DNA of 64,000 nucleotides from Methylomonas sp. (GTDB lineage: Bacteria; Pseudomonadota; Gammaproteobacteria; Methylococcales; Methylomonadaceae), in contig NZ_JALOBS010000019.1 of NCBI RefSeq assembly GCF_023228165.1, forward strand, positions 1-64,000. The letters run 5' to 3'. A program made the translations under genes and the position numbers. Under the pieces are notes generated by a model. It saw nothing but the letters and a program-made list of their open reading frames with translations, searched no databases and was not told the origin of the DNA. Each line of letters opens with the position of its first letter. The stretch's first letter is position 1. Shown here one piece after another: positions 45,552-54,652 of the stretch.

Positions 45552-46904
45552 TTAGCGGCTTTTCAGAATACTGACACCTTTAAGCAAGTTTAAAGCTTCA
45601 TGCAAAGGGTAATCACGTATTTCAACATCTGCCTCATTGCCATCGGCATCTTTATCGTCATCATCGGATTTATCATTATCCTCTGATTTCTTTTTGTCGC
45701 CGTTACCGTTAGACAAGTGACCGGACAAATCCGCTTCCTTTATAGACTCAAATTTTGCCTTTTCTAAGGTTTCCAGCTTTACACGGGCTAATGTGACGTC
45801 CGGCTCTATGCCTTCGGCTTGAATAGAACGTCCGGATGGCGTGAAGTAACGCGCGGTTGTCAACTTAACCGCACCACCGTTACTGGTCGGCAAAATAGTT
45901 TGTACCGAGCCTTTACCAAACGATTTCTCTCCCATAATGATGGCACGCTTATGATCCTGCAACGCACCAGCCACAATCTCGGAAGCCGATGCCGAACCGC
46001 CATTGATCAGCACAACAATAGGTGCCCCATCAATGATATCGTCAGGGGTGGCATTGAAGCGCATTTCTGAGTTTTTAATACGGCCTTCCGTGTAAACAAT
46101 CAAACCTGATTGAATAAAAGCATCACTAACGTCAACCGCAGCATTGAGTACACCACCCGGATTATTGCGTAAATCTAAAATAACGCCTTTTAAGGGGGCT
46201 TCGTTTTCTTTTTTCAACTCGTCAACAGCCTCTACCAGACTTTCGCCGGTGCCTGACTGGAAACTACTTATCCGTAAATACCCGTAACCTTTCTCCAATA
46301 AACGGCTTTTGACGCTTTTTACTTTGATAATGTCGCGCGTTATCTCGAATTTTAACGGCGCCTCCGCACCTTCCCTGATGACAGTCAAGACAATTTGACT
46401 ACCCGGCTCGCCCCGCATGATTTTGACTGCATCGCCCAACGTCATGCCTTTAACCGGCTTGTCGTCGAGCCGCACAATCAAATCCCCCGCTTTAATGCCG
46501 GCCTTTTGCGCGGGCGTATCGTCAATAGGCGAAACCACTTTGACAAAGCCATTTTCCATGCCGACTTCAATGCCCAGCCCACCAAATTGTCCGGTGGTAC
46601 CTTCCTGCAGCTCTTTATACTCTTCATCGGCCAAATAGGCTGAATGAGGATCCAAACCCGAAAGCATGCCTCGAATAGCGTCTTCCAGCAGCTTTTTATC
46701 GGACACCGGCTCAACATAGTCCTGTTTGATGCGCCCGAAGATTTCGGTAAACGTCCGCAACTCTTCAAAGGGCAACGTTTGCGTATCTTCGGATTTTGAG
46801 GAAACAGCGGTTTCTTTTTCCGCGAGCACACTGCCGCATATGCTGACCATGGCTCCCAGAATGAACCCAACCAATAAAATCAAAATGTTTGTTTTTTTCC
46901 GCAT
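45552..46904 (-). CDS. ctpA: C-terminal processing peptidase CtpA (S41)
   Basis: 450 residues: signal/anchor helix (about 8-28), PDZ domain (about 105-190) and S41 core. Ser306 (SASASE) and Lys331 (GKGSVQ) form the catalytic dyad, 25 residues apart as in Prc. The C-terminal part holds a low-complexity acidic/Lys insert (encoded near 45630-45720; DDDDKDADGNEADVE). Cleaves periplasmic proteins, including wall hydrolases in homologues. Transcribed after envC, a usual pairing. Confidence 0.92.
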   Translation of the reverse strand: MRKKTNILILLVGFILGAMVSICGSVLAEKETAVSSKSEDTQTLPFEELRTFTEIFGRIKQDYVEPVSDKKLLEDAIRGMLSGLDPHSAYLADEEYKELQEGTTGQFGGLGIEVGMENGFVKVVSPIDDTPAQKAGIKAGDLIVRLDDKPVKGMTLGDAVKIMRGEPGSQIVLTVIREGAEAPLKFEITRDIIKVKSVKSRLLEKGYGYLRISSFQSGTGESLVEAVDELKKENEAPLKGVILDLRNNPGGVLNAAVDVSDAFIQSGLIVYTEGRIKNSEMRFNATPDDIIDGAPIVVLINGGSASASEIVAGALQDHKRAIIMGEKSFGKGSVQTILPTSNGGAVKLTTARYFTPSGRSIQAEGIEPDVTLARVKLETLEKAKFESIKEADLSGHLSNGNGDKKKSEDNDKSDDDDKDADGNEADVEIRDYPLHEALNLLKGVSILKSR

Positions 46905-46940
46905 GTGTTTTAAAACTCCAACAACCTGTTTCCTAAAAAA

Positions 46941-48182
46941 TTAACCCTTACCTGGTTTGCGACACCATTTTTCGGGATCGACAGCCCTGCCTTTTTGACG
47001 AATACCAAAATAAAGCGCGGCGCTAGAGCGACCACCACTGCGCCCCACGGACGCCAATACATCGCCTGTTTTAACATATTCACCGACACTTTTATGCAAA
47101 CTCTGGTTAAACGCATACAAACTCATAAAACCTTTACCGTGATCGACAATAAGCATGAGCCCATAACCCCTCAGCCAATCGGCATAAACCACCCGGCCCG
47201 CCGCCACTGCACGAATAGCCGCCCCCTCGCGCGCGCCAATAACCGTACCGTCCCAGGTGGTCTCGAATCGCCGACTACCGAACCGCTCCACGATCGCCCC
47301 TTGCACAGGCCAGGGCAACTGCCCGCGCAATTCGGCAAAAGCCTTGCCCATCTGCAGCGGAATTGTTCGCTTTTCTGCTTTGTTAGACTGAGCTTGCAGC
47401 GGCCGCTGCTGGATAATTGCCGGTTTTTTCTCGACAACCGGCTCAGGCGGAGGAGTCTGCGGCCCATTATCATCAGTTTTTTGTAACGATGCCACTAGAG
47501 CTGTTAATTTTTTCTCGTCATGCATCAAACTTACGAGCTGATCCCGCTTATTCACGTGCTCCTGGTTGATTTGCGCCAACAAGTTTTCCCGCTGTTGTTT
47601 TAACAGCTTTAGAGCATCGGTTTCCTGCTGTTTCTTTTCCAGGGCTACTTGCAATAATTGACTTTCGGTATCTTTCTGCGCCTCGAGCTGACGCAAAGTC
47701 CTGAAATCATCTTCTATTGCCTGTAATTTTTGCAAACGCGCTTTGCTCATGTAATCAAAATAGACCAACATGCGTCCGGACAAAGCAGGATCCCGCTGGT
47801 TTAACAGCACATCCAGCCCCTCTTTATGACTCATGGCATGGGCAGACTTGACCAGTCCTTGCAAACCGTCCTGCTGAGCTTGCAGATCTTTTTCCGTCGC
47901 GACAATTTTATTCCTGACATCTCGAAGCGCCTGCTCTTGTTGCTGTATTTCCGACTTAATGGCATCTAACGCATTGACCTGCTCACCATATTGCGATTCC
48001 AACTTTCGCAATTGCGCAATCCGAGCGGTTTTTTCTGCGGCCAGTTTTTTAACATCGGCGCCGACTTGTTTGATTTTGGCCTGCACCTTTGCCAATTCGC
48101 GAGCCTTTGCAGCATCGGATTCCGCCCAAAGTCCCGGACTGACACATGCAAAAGCCAGCAAAACATAAAACCTGATCTTCAT
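46941..48182 (-). CDS. envC: Murein hydrolase activator EnvC
   Basis: 413 residues from ATG 48182 (MKIRFYVLLAFA). Signal peptide (to WAESD), a long coiled coil (about 25-230) and a C-terminal LytM domain. In LytM the catalytic HxH is replaced (ALYFGIR), as in EnvC proteins that activate amidases at the septum and do not cut peptidoglycan themselves. Followed by ctpA on the same strand. Confidence 0.9.
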   Translation of the reverse strand: MKIRFYVLLAFACVSPGLWAESDAAKARELAKVQAKIKQVGADVKKLAAEKTARIAQLRKLESQYGEQVNALDAIKSEIQQQEQALRDVRNKIVATEKDLQAQQDGLQGLVKSAHAMSHKEGLDVLLNQRDPALSGRMLVYFDYMSKARLQKLQAIEDDFRTLRQLEAQKDTESQLLQVALEKKQQETDALKLLKQQRENLLAQINQEHVNKRDQLVSLMHDEKKLTALVASLQKTDDNGPQTPPPEPVVEKKPAIIQQRPLQAQSNKAEKRTIPLQMGKAFAELRGQLPWPVQGAIVERFGSRRFETTWDGTVIGAREGAAIRAVAAGRVVYADWLRGYGLMLIVDHGKGFMSLYAFNQSLHKSVGEYVKTGDVLASVGRSGGRSSAALYFGIRQKGRAVDPEKWCRKPGKG

Positions 48183-48633
48183 AATTACCCAATTAAGCAG
48201 CGGTCCGCCAGCTCCTTCGACCACTGTATACCCAAAATCGCGGCCAATACGACTAATTCACCACTCCCACGCCACAGACACGCCACCGTCAGTATTTTGC
48301 GAACCGATAACCACTCAAGGGATAAAAACCACCATAATTGCGTTGCCTTCACGCTTAAATTTAAGACCAAAGGTTTCGATCGATTTACCATTGCGTTTTA
48401 AAATCCAATCGGTTTCTATTGCTTATGCAACGAATTTACAGATAACAAAAATGCGTGGAATAGCCCAATACGTTCCGGCTATTGATCATTAAAGCCCAGT
48501 CTGTTAGATTTGCTGGGTTTTTGCGGTGACTTAAGCAATAATTTCACTTGGCTTTACCTTCATTATACAGTAGGTGTATGCTGACGTAGCGTGAAAATAA
48601 CCCGTACAGCACATCGAATTTTTAGAAGACCCT
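48183..48633. other. Intergenic region between envC and arsR
   Basis: About 450 bases with no convincing gene; an open frame on the minus strand at 48185-48391 has no coding character. AAGCCCAG...CTGGGTTTTT at 48493-48521 could be a plus-strand terminator. The last 100 bases presumably hold the promoter of the ArsR-family gene. Confidence 0.5.
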
Positions 48634-48945
48634 ATGGAAGATAACGACGATCACACACTCTATGACGACAACGATATCAATCGAGCCGCGCGTTGCCTAA
48701 AGGCCATGTCTCACCCCTTGCGCCTGAAAATTTTATGCGTATTGGGCGATAAATCGATAAGTGTACAAGATATCGTCGAGCAGGTTGGCACCAGCCAAAG
48801 CAATATTTCGCAACATTTGGCAATACTTCGAGACAAAGGCATTCTGGATTTTAAAAAGGACGCCAACCGTGTTTATTATTTTATCGACGACAAACGCGTT
48901 ATTCATCTGATCGAAATGATGCGCACGGTTTTTTGCGGAACCTAA
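48634..48945 (+). CDS. ArsR-family regulator, possibly persulfide-responsive
   Basis: 103 residues, a complete winged-helix ArsR protein with recognition helix QSNISQHLAILRDKGI. The arsenic/cadmium metal motif is missing. Cys35 in RLKILCVL and Cys101 near the C terminus (TVFCGT) sit where BigR/SqrR/YgaV-type regulators carry the two cysteines that sense sulfide and persulfide. The rhodanese gene immediately downstream supports a sulfur-stress role. Inference from residue positions and neighbour. Confidence 0.75.
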   Translation: MEDNDDHTLYDDNDINRAARCLKAMSHPLRLKILCVLGDKSISVQDIVEQVGTSQSNISQHLAILRDKGILDFKKDANRVYYFIDDKRVIHLIEMMRTVFCGT

Positions 48946-48978
48946 CTTCCTCCCAAATCAAACAACAAAAACCCCACG

Positions 48979-49416
48979 ATGGACCAATATATCGAATTTG
49001 TAACCAACCATTATCTGCTTTCGTTTTCACTCGTCTGCGTTATCTTTCTGCTGATTCAAGATTTGCTGTCAAATTCCTTTAACGGCTACGAAAAAATCTC
49101 CCCCTTGATTGCCGTAACTAAAATGAATGACGACAAAACGGTAATCATCGATATCAGGGAACCTAACGAGTTTTTGAAAAGCCATATCGAAAATGCCGTC
49201 AATATCCCATTGGGCAAATTAGATGAGAAATTACCCTCACTGGAAAAACACAAAACACATCCCCTTATTGTGATTTGTCAAACCGGCGCCCGCTCGGTAT
49301 CCGCCTGCAAAACCCTGACTAAAGAGGGCTTCGAACAGGTATTTCATATGCAAGGCGGCATGCAATCCTGGGAAGAAAATAAATTACCGATCAAAATCAG
49401 TAAAACGCGCGACTAA
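48979..49416 (+). CDS. Membrane-anchored rhodanese
   Basis: 145 residues: one N-terminal helix (about 12-30) and a single rhodanese domain with catalytic Cys100 in ICQTGARS and the DIREPNEF start (58-65). Transfers sulfur between small thiols or proteins. In many gammaproteobacteria this gene, like E. coli yibN, precedes grxC, secB and gpsA; here secB and gpsA follow directly and grxC is missing. It lies 33 bases after the arsR-like gene and may share its transcript. Confidence 0.85.
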   Translation: MDQYIEFVTNHYLLSFSLVCVIFLLIQDLLSNSFNGYEKISPLIAVTKMNDDKTVIIDIREPNEFLKSHIENAVNIPLGKLDEKLPSLEKHKTHPLIVICQTGARSVSACKTLTKEGFEQVFHMQGGMQSWEENKLPIKISKTRD

Positions 49417-49442
49417 CATTAACCTAAAACTGGCACTGAATC

Positions 49443-49919
49443 ATGGCAGAAACCAACGCAGCCGGCGAAAAGCAATTCGCCATCCAGAAAATCTATACCA
49501 AAGATATTTCTTTCGAAACACCAAACTCGCCCAAGGTGTTTACCCAAAAATGGGAGCCTTCGCTTGATTTGAATTTAGGCACTCATGTTGAGACCTTAGA
49601 AAACTCAATGTTTGAAGTGGCCCTAACCATCACCGTCACGGTAAAAATCGGCGAAACCACAGCCTATCTGGTCGAAATCAATCAAGCTGGCATTTTTACT
49701 ATTTCCGGCTTTAGTGAACAGGAAATGGGCCCCATGCTGGGCAGCTTTTGTCCCAATGTATTATTCCCGTATGCTAGAGAGGCAATATCCGATCTGGTCA
49801 ATAAAGGCGGCTTCCCGCAATTAATTCTGGCCCCGGTCAACTTTGACGCACTTTATATGCAACACTTGCAACAGAGCCAGCAAAACCAACAAAGCCCGGA
49901 AGCCAAGACACTTAATTAA
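49443..49919 (+). CDS. secB: Protein-export chaperone SecB
   Basis: 158 residues, with IYTKDISFETPNSPKVF and FPYAREAISDLVNKGGFPQLILAPVNFDALY, hallmarks of SecB. The tetramer holds precursors unfolded and delivers them to SecA. Ends with a Gln-rich tail. Followed by gpsA after six bases. Confidence 0.96.
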   Translation: MAETNAAGEKQFAIQKIYTKDISFETPNSPKVFTQKWEPSLDLNLGTHVETLENSMFEVALTITVTVKIGETTAYLVEINQAGIFTISGFSEQEMGPMLGSFCPNVLFPYAREAISDLVNKGGFPQLILAPVNFDALYMQHLQQSQQNQQSPEAKTLN

Positions 49920-49925
49920 TAGCGT

Positions 49926-50924
49926 ATGCCCCCATCAATTAGCGTTTTGGGCGCTGGCTCATGGGGCACAGCCCTTGCCATACAAGCGGCGCGGAACGGG
50001 TGCGACACGTTATTGTGGGGACATAACCCCCAACATGTTTCGGCTCTAAACCGGGCAGGTGAAAATCTACGTTATTTGGCGGGTTGCCCATTTCCCGCCA
50101 ACCTGACCGTGACCGATAATCTGCAGCAGTGCGCCCAATTTAGCTCGCTGCTGCTGTTATCGATACCCAGCCACGCCTTCAAATCCACACTTCAACAGAT
50201 AAAACCCTTTCTGAGCAACCAACCTCGCATTGCCTGGGCAACCAAAGGCTTTGATAGCGACAACGGTGCATTATTGAGCGAAGTGGTCGTTGAAATTCTC
50301 GGCGGCAACGTCTTAACAGCCGCACTTTCCGGCCCTACCTTTGCAAAAGAAGTCGCGGACGGACTCCCAACCGCCATTACCGTGGCATCCGCCTCGCAGG
50401 CTTTTGCCTCGCAGGTGGCAGCCATCCTACATAATCATCACTTTAGAGCCTATACCAGCAGCGATATTATCGGCGTACAAGTGGGCGGCGCCTGCAAAAA
50501 TGTCATGGCCATCGCCGCCGGCATAGCCGACGGCCTCGGTTTGGGCGCTAACACGCGCGCCGCGTTAGTTACACGCGGTCTCACCGAAATCATGCGCCTC
50601 GGCACTCAACTTGGCGGCCAACCGGATACATTTATGGGACTGGCAGGGCTGGGAGATTTAATCCTGACTTGCACGGACAATCAATCCAGAAACCGCCGCT
50701 TCGGTCTGGCCCTAGGCCAAGGTAAAAGCCGGGAACAGGCCCTTCAAGAAATCAACCAATCCGTTGAAGGCATATCCGCCGCCCGGGAAGCCTACCTGCT
50801 CGCGCAAAAACATCATGTCGAAATGCCTATTACCGAACAGGTTTACAACGTATTATTCAACAACCTATCCCCCATTCAAGCCGTACAAAACTTATTAGCC
50901 CGCGAACAAAAACCCGAAATATAA
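49926..50924 (+). CDS. gpsA: Glycerol-3-phosphate dehydrogenase [NAD(P)+]
   Basis: 332 residues: NAD-binding LGAGSWGTALA (8-18), ATKGFD and SGPTFAKEVA, catalytic Lys in GGACKNVMAIAAG, and GLAGLGDLILTC near the C-terminal half. Makes sn-glycerol 3-phosphate from dihydroxyacetone phosphate for phospholipids. secB-gpsA is a standard pairing. Confidence 0.96.
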   Translation: MPPSISVLGAGSWGTALAIQAARNGCDTLLWGHNPQHVSALNRAGENLRYLAGCPFPANLTVTDNLQQCAQFSSLLLLSIPSHAFKSTLQQIKPFLSNQPRIAWATKGFDSDNGALLSEVVVEILGGNVLTAALSGPTFAKEVADGLPTAITVASASQAFASQVAAILHNHHFRAYTSSDIIGVQVGGACKNVMAIAAGIADGLGLGANTRAALVTRGLTEIMRLGTQLGGQPDTFMGLAGLGDLILTCTDNQSRNRRFGLALGQGKSREQALQEINQSVEGISAAREAYLLAQKHHVEMPITEQVYNVLFNNLSPIQAVQNLLAREQKPEI

Positions 50925-51166
50925 AAAAACATCGTTTATATTGCATTTTGCAATTTCCCGGCAAGCAACGCTACAAAATTCCCTCATCACACTCATCGAA
51001 CACCCTCAAACACGCACTGACAATTTTGTCACACTCGACATCAGGATAATTTTTTAACCGCCTGATAAAAATAAACTTTATTTCTCTAACAAACAAACCC
51101 TTGTTTGCCCAATAAAATCCAGCGTAAGTCATTGTAGAAAAAGAAAGAATTTAATCTGAATGTCTC

Positions 51167-51195
51167 TTGACTAAGACCTTATTGAAACTTATAGT
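51167..51195 (+). promoter_or_regulatory. Putative sigma70 promoter of mraZ/dcw cluster
   Basis: TTGACT (51167-51172), a 17-base spacer and TATAGT (51190-51195), close to consensus. Transcription would start near 51202, about 54 bases before the mraZ start. Confidence 0.75.
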
Positions 51196-51230
51196 GGTGC
51201 AAAAATGAGGTAAAGTGGTTTAAAAGGGAT
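51195..51230 (+). promoter_or_regulatory. Candidate MraZ operator (10-bp periodic G-rich boxes)
   Basis: TGGTG, TGAGG, TGGTT and GGGAT begin at 51195, 51206, 51216 and 51226, so they recur every 10-11 bases. MraZ proteins bind tandem TGGGN boxes of this spacing in their own promoter. The boxes are degenerate here, and they overlap the -10 box and start site, which fits autorepression. Confidence 0.55.
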
Positions 51231-51255
51231 TTTTTCAGATTATTTGGAGTTCATC

Positions 51256-51723
51256 TTGTTCCGAGGCATAAGTTCAATCAATCTAGATGCGAAAGGCCGC
51301 ATTGCGATTCCCACCCGTTACCGGGAGGAGTTACAAGATTGCTGCGAGCGCCAAATGGTTGTGACCGTTGCCGTGGATGATAAATGTGTCGGTGAAGCGG
51401 GTTGCCTGTGGCTTTACCCTTTGCCCGAATGGGAAAAGCTGGAACAAACCATCAGCAAACTGCCAACTCTGAACAAAATGGCCGGGAAACTGCGCCGTTT
51501 TGTGATCGGCCATGCCACGGAATGCGAGATGGACGCGCAAGGCCGCTTGTTGATTCCGGAAAAGCTGCGTGAATTTGCCGAAATGGACAAACATATTTTT
51601 CTGGTGGGCCAATTGAATAAATTTGAAATCTGGAGCGATACGGCTTGGCAGGCAAAAGAACAGGAGTGGCTGGATGGCAGCGATACCGAGGGTCTTGAAG
51701 AACTAGGTTCTCTGTCGTTTTAA
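51256..51723 (+). CDS. mraZ: Transcriptional regulator MraZ
   Basis: 155 residues from TTG 51256, which gives the canonical start MFRGISSINLDAKGRIAIP; GGAG lies 6 bases upstream. A TTG at 51244 would add four residues and loses the ribosome-binding site. Two SpoVT/AbrB-type halves (DAKGRIAIPTRYRE and DAQGRLLIPEKLRE) bind the promoter boxes just upstream. First gene of the dcw cluster, regulating it. Confidence 0.95.
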   Translation: MFRGISSINLDAKGRIAIPTRYREELQDCCERQMVVTVAVDDKCVGEAGCLWLYPLPEWEKLEQTISKLPTLNKMAGKLRRFVIGHATECEMDAQGRLLIPEKLREFAEMDKHIFLVGQLNKFEIWSDTAWQAKEQEWLDGSDTEGLEELGSLSF

Positions 51724-51728
51724 GGTCT

Positions 51729-52655
51729 ATGCCACATCACTCCGTATTATATGAAGAGGCTCTTGATAGCTTAGGGATTAAAGCCGATGGTATTTATATC
51801 GATTGCACATTCGGGCGCGGCGGACACAGCATCGGCATACTTAAACAGCTCGGTGAAAGCGGGAAATTGCTGGCGTTTGATCGGGACATCGACGCTATAA
51901 ACAGCAGCGAAGCCGAGCATTTATTGAGCGACCACAGGTTTCATCTGCATCATGGCTGCTTTACGGAGTTGGCTGCCGTATCGGAAAAGTTAGGTTACAC
52001 CGGCAGAGTGGATGGCATTTTAATGGACTTGGGGGTTTCATCACCCCAATTGGATAACGCGGAGCGCGGCTTTAGCTTTTTGCGTGACGGACCATTGGAC
52101 ATGCGAATGGATACCACACATGGTTTATCTGCCGCTCGGTACTTAGCCCAAGTCGAAGAACAGGATTTGGTGCGGGTTTTGTTTGAATATGGCGAAGAAC
52201 GCTTTGCCAGGCGCATTGCCAAAGCCATCGTGGAAAGGCGCCAGTTGCAGCCTTTGCAGACCACGCTGCAATTGGCCAAATTGATAGAAGACAGCGTGCC
52301 ATTCAAGGATAAATACAAACATCCGGCAACTCGCACTTTTCAGGCGATCCGGATTGAGATCAACCAGGAACTGGAACAAGTTAAGACGGCATTGCAACAA
52401 GCGATTCAAGTATTGGCGCCAGAAGGCAGGCTCGTCGTCATTGCCTTTCATTCTCTGGAGGACCGCATTGTAAAACGCTTTATTCGAGGAGAGTCCGGAC
52501 TGAAACATAATCCCGGAAGACTACCTGTTAAAGAACAGGACATTGCCAAAGGTCAATTGAAAAAAGTGGGTAAATCGATACGCGCAAAAGCACAGGAACT
52601 GCAGACTAACCCGAGGGCTCGTAGCGCCATTATGCGCGTGGCCGAGAAGATTTAA
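51729..52655 (+). CDS. rsmH: 16S rRNA m4C1402 methyltransferase RsmH
   Basis: 308 residues. HHSVLYEEALDSLGI start, SAM-binding DCTFGRGGHS and LMDLGVSSPQLD, and C-terminal RAKAQELQTNPRARSAIMRVAEK are standard. Methylates N4 of C1402 in 16S rRNA. Five bases after mraZ, overlapping ftsL by one base. Confidence 0.97.
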   Translation: MPHHSVLYEEALDSLGIKADGIYIDCTFGRGGHSIGILKQLGESGKLLAFDRDIDAINSSEAEHLLSDHRFHLHHGCFTELAAVSEKLGYTGRVDGILMDLGVSSPQLDNAERGFSFLRDGPLDMRMDTTHGLSAARYLAQVEEQDLVRVLFEYGEERFARRIAKAIVERRQLQPLQTTLQLAKLIEDSVPFKDKYKHPATRTFQAIRIEINQELEQVKTALQQAIQVLAPEGRLVVIAFHSLEDRIVKRFIRGESGLKHNPGRLPVKEQDIAKGQLKKVGKSIRAKAQELQTNPRARSAIMRVAEKI

Positions 52656-52927
52656 TGGCGGCCATAAAAAATATTCTGCTCAGCATATTGATTGCCATGC
52701 TGCTGCTGTCGGCAATTGCGGTGATTTACAGTAAATACCAATCCAGACAGTTGTTTATTGAAATACAGAAAAAGGAAAAACAGCTAGACGATTACGAAGT
52801 GGAATGGGGGCGTTTGCAATTGGAGCTAACCACCCTGACCGAAGAAAACAGAATTGAAATCGAAGCCAGAAAACGCTTGATGCTGACTTTACCGGCTCAA
52901 AATAAAATTGTGTATATAAAACCTTAA
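52655..52927 (+). CDS. ftsL: Cell division protein FtsL
   Basis: 90 residues: one membrane helix (about 7-24) and a short periplasmic coiled coil, the form of FtsL. Part of the FtsQLB complex that activates FtsWI. Assignment rests on topology plus place between rsmH and ftsI. Confidence 0.9.
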   Translation: MAAIKNILLSILIAMLLLSAIAVIYSKYQSRQLFIEIQKKEKQLDDYEVEWGRLQLELTTLTEENRIEIEARKRLMLTLPAQNKIVYIKP

Positions 52928-54652
52928 ATGCGTATTTCAACGGGTACCGTAACAGCTAGACTGCCAACGCTGGATTTTCCTATCAGACGGAAACTGCTGC
53001 TGGGAACCATGCTGACTGCCATGCTGACTTTGACTGGCCGGGCCATGTATTTACAAGTGTTCGATAAAGAATTTCTGCAAGACAAAGGCGATTTACAGCA
53101 TATCGGCATCGTCGCCGTACCCGCCTATCGCGGGCAGATAAAGGACAGAAACGGTGAACCGCTGGCCATCAGCACCCCGGTGCAATCGATCTGGATGAAC
53201 ATGCGTCAGCTCAAGGACAGCGAGTTGGACAAAGTAGGACAAATGGCCAAAATTTTGGGTATCGCCGATACAGACCTGCAGGCATTCTTAAAAAAAGAAG
53301 CCGGCAAGCGTTTCGTATACGTTAAACGCCAGATTAACCCGGACCTGGCCGAAAAAGTGAAAGCCTTGGAAATCACCGGCGTTTATTTCGAGCGAGCCTT
53401 CAAACGCTATTACCCGGCGGGCGCCACCGCCGGACACTTGTTGGGCTTTACCAATATCGACGACATCGGCCAGGAAGGCATGGAACACGGTTACGACTAC
53501 ATTTTACGCGGCAAACCCGGCAAAAAGCGGGTGATTAAAGACGGCAAGGGCCACATTATCAAGGATGTCGAGAATATTCAGGAAGCCATACCCGGCCAGG
53601 ATTTGGTGTTAACCATAGACGAGCGGATCCAGTATTTGGCTTATCGGGAATTGCAGGCCGCCGTGCTTAAACATAAGGCCCATTCAGCATCATTGGTAGT
53701 GCTGGATGCCAAAAACGGGGATGTACTGGCTTCGGTTAGTCAACCTGCATTCAACCCGAACAATCGTAAAGAGTTGCGCAGCGACCGCTACCGGAACCGG
53801 GCCATGGTAGATAGTTTCGAGCCGGGCTCCACCGTAAAGCCTTTTGTGGTGGCGGCAGCGCTGGATGGCGGTTACGTCGAACCCAATGCGTTAATCGAGA
53901 CCCATGGCGTCTATCACGTTGGCCACAACGTGGTAAAGGATATCCACAACTATGGCACCCTGGATTTGACTCTAGTATTGCAAAAATCCAGCAACATTGC
54001 GGTAACCAAGCTGGCAATGAGCATGCCGCCGGAATATTTCTGGGGCATCTACAGCAATTTGGGATTCGGCACTTCGGCCGGCGTCGGCTTCCCCGGAGAG
54101 GCAAGCGGCTCGTTGCTGGATTACCAGGGTTGGCACGAATTCGATCAAGCCATTTTATCGTTCGGCTACGGCGTATCAACCTCGATACTGCAACTGGCAC
54201 GTGCCTATACGGCTTTGGCCGACAACGGCATCGTGCATTCGGTGTCGTTATTAAAGCGTGACGAAGACCCTGACTCGAAGCAAATATTTAAGCCGGCTAC
54301 CGCGCACAACGTCAGAGATATGCTGGAGCATGTGATTACCAAGGAAGGTACCGCTTATCAGGCCCGAGTGGAAGGCTACAGAGTCGCCGGAAAAACCGGC
54401 ACGGTCAAAAAAGCGTCGGCATCGGGAGGATATACCCATGACAAATATTTATCGGTGTTCGTAGGCATGGCGCCAGCCAGCAATCCTCGTTTCGTGATTG
54501 CCGTAGTAGTGGATGAACCCACCACAGGCCAATATTACGGCGGCTTAGTGGCAGCACCGGCATTTTCCCGGGTCATGGCCGGAATTTTACGAATTTACGG
54601 TGTGGAACCGGATGGCATGGATACCATGCCTTTATTACTAACCAGACAATGA
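52928..54652 (+). CDS. ftsI: Division-specific transpeptidase FtsI (PBP3)
   Basis: 574 residues: N-terminal membrane helix (about 20-42), dimerisation/pedestal domain and transpeptidase domain with SxxK in FEPGSTVKPF, SxN in KSSNIAV and KTG in VAGKTGTVKK. Cross-links septal peptidoglycan with FtsW. Immediately follows ftsL. Confidence 0.96.
   Translation: MRISTGTVTARLPTLDFPIRRKLLLGTMLTAMLTLTGRAMYLQVFDKEFLQDKGDLQHIGIVAVPAYRGQIKDRNGEPLAISTPVQSIWMNMRQLKDSELDKVGQMAKILGIADTDLQAFLKKEAGKRFVYVKRQINPDLAEKVKALEITGVYFERAFKRYYPAGATAGHLLGFTNIDDIGQEGMEHGYDYILRGKPGKKRVIKDGKGHIIKDVENIQEAIPGQDLVLTIDERIQYLAYRELQAAVLKHKAHSASLVVLDAKNGDVLASVSQPAFNPNNRKELRSDRYRNRAMVDSFEPGSTVKPFVVAAALDGGYVEPNALIETHGVYHVGHNVVKDIHNYGTLDLTLVLQKSSNIAVTKLAMSMPPEYFWGIYSNLGFGTSAGVGFPGEASGSLLDYQGWHEFDQAILSFGYGVSTSILQLARAYTALADNGIVHSVSLLKRDEDPDSKQIFKPATAHNVRDMLEHVITKEGTAYQARVEGYRVAGKTGTVKKASASGGYTHDKYLSVFVGMAPASNPRFVIAVVVDEPTTGQYYGGLVAAPAFSRVMAGILRIYGVEPDGMDTMPLLLTRQ

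Larger units (their letters stand above)
50925..51255. other. Intergenic region upstream of the dcw cluster
   Basis: About 330 bases: a small ATTGCA...TGCAAT hairpin at 50940-50954 just after gpsA, a perfect CAAACAA-ACCC-TTGTTTG hairpin at 51090-51107, then the mraZ promoter and operator listed separately. No gene seen. Confidence 0.6.

Noticed and set aside
48185..48391. 68-codon open frame upstream of envC
   Set aside because: No start signal or recognisable content; treated as intergenic.
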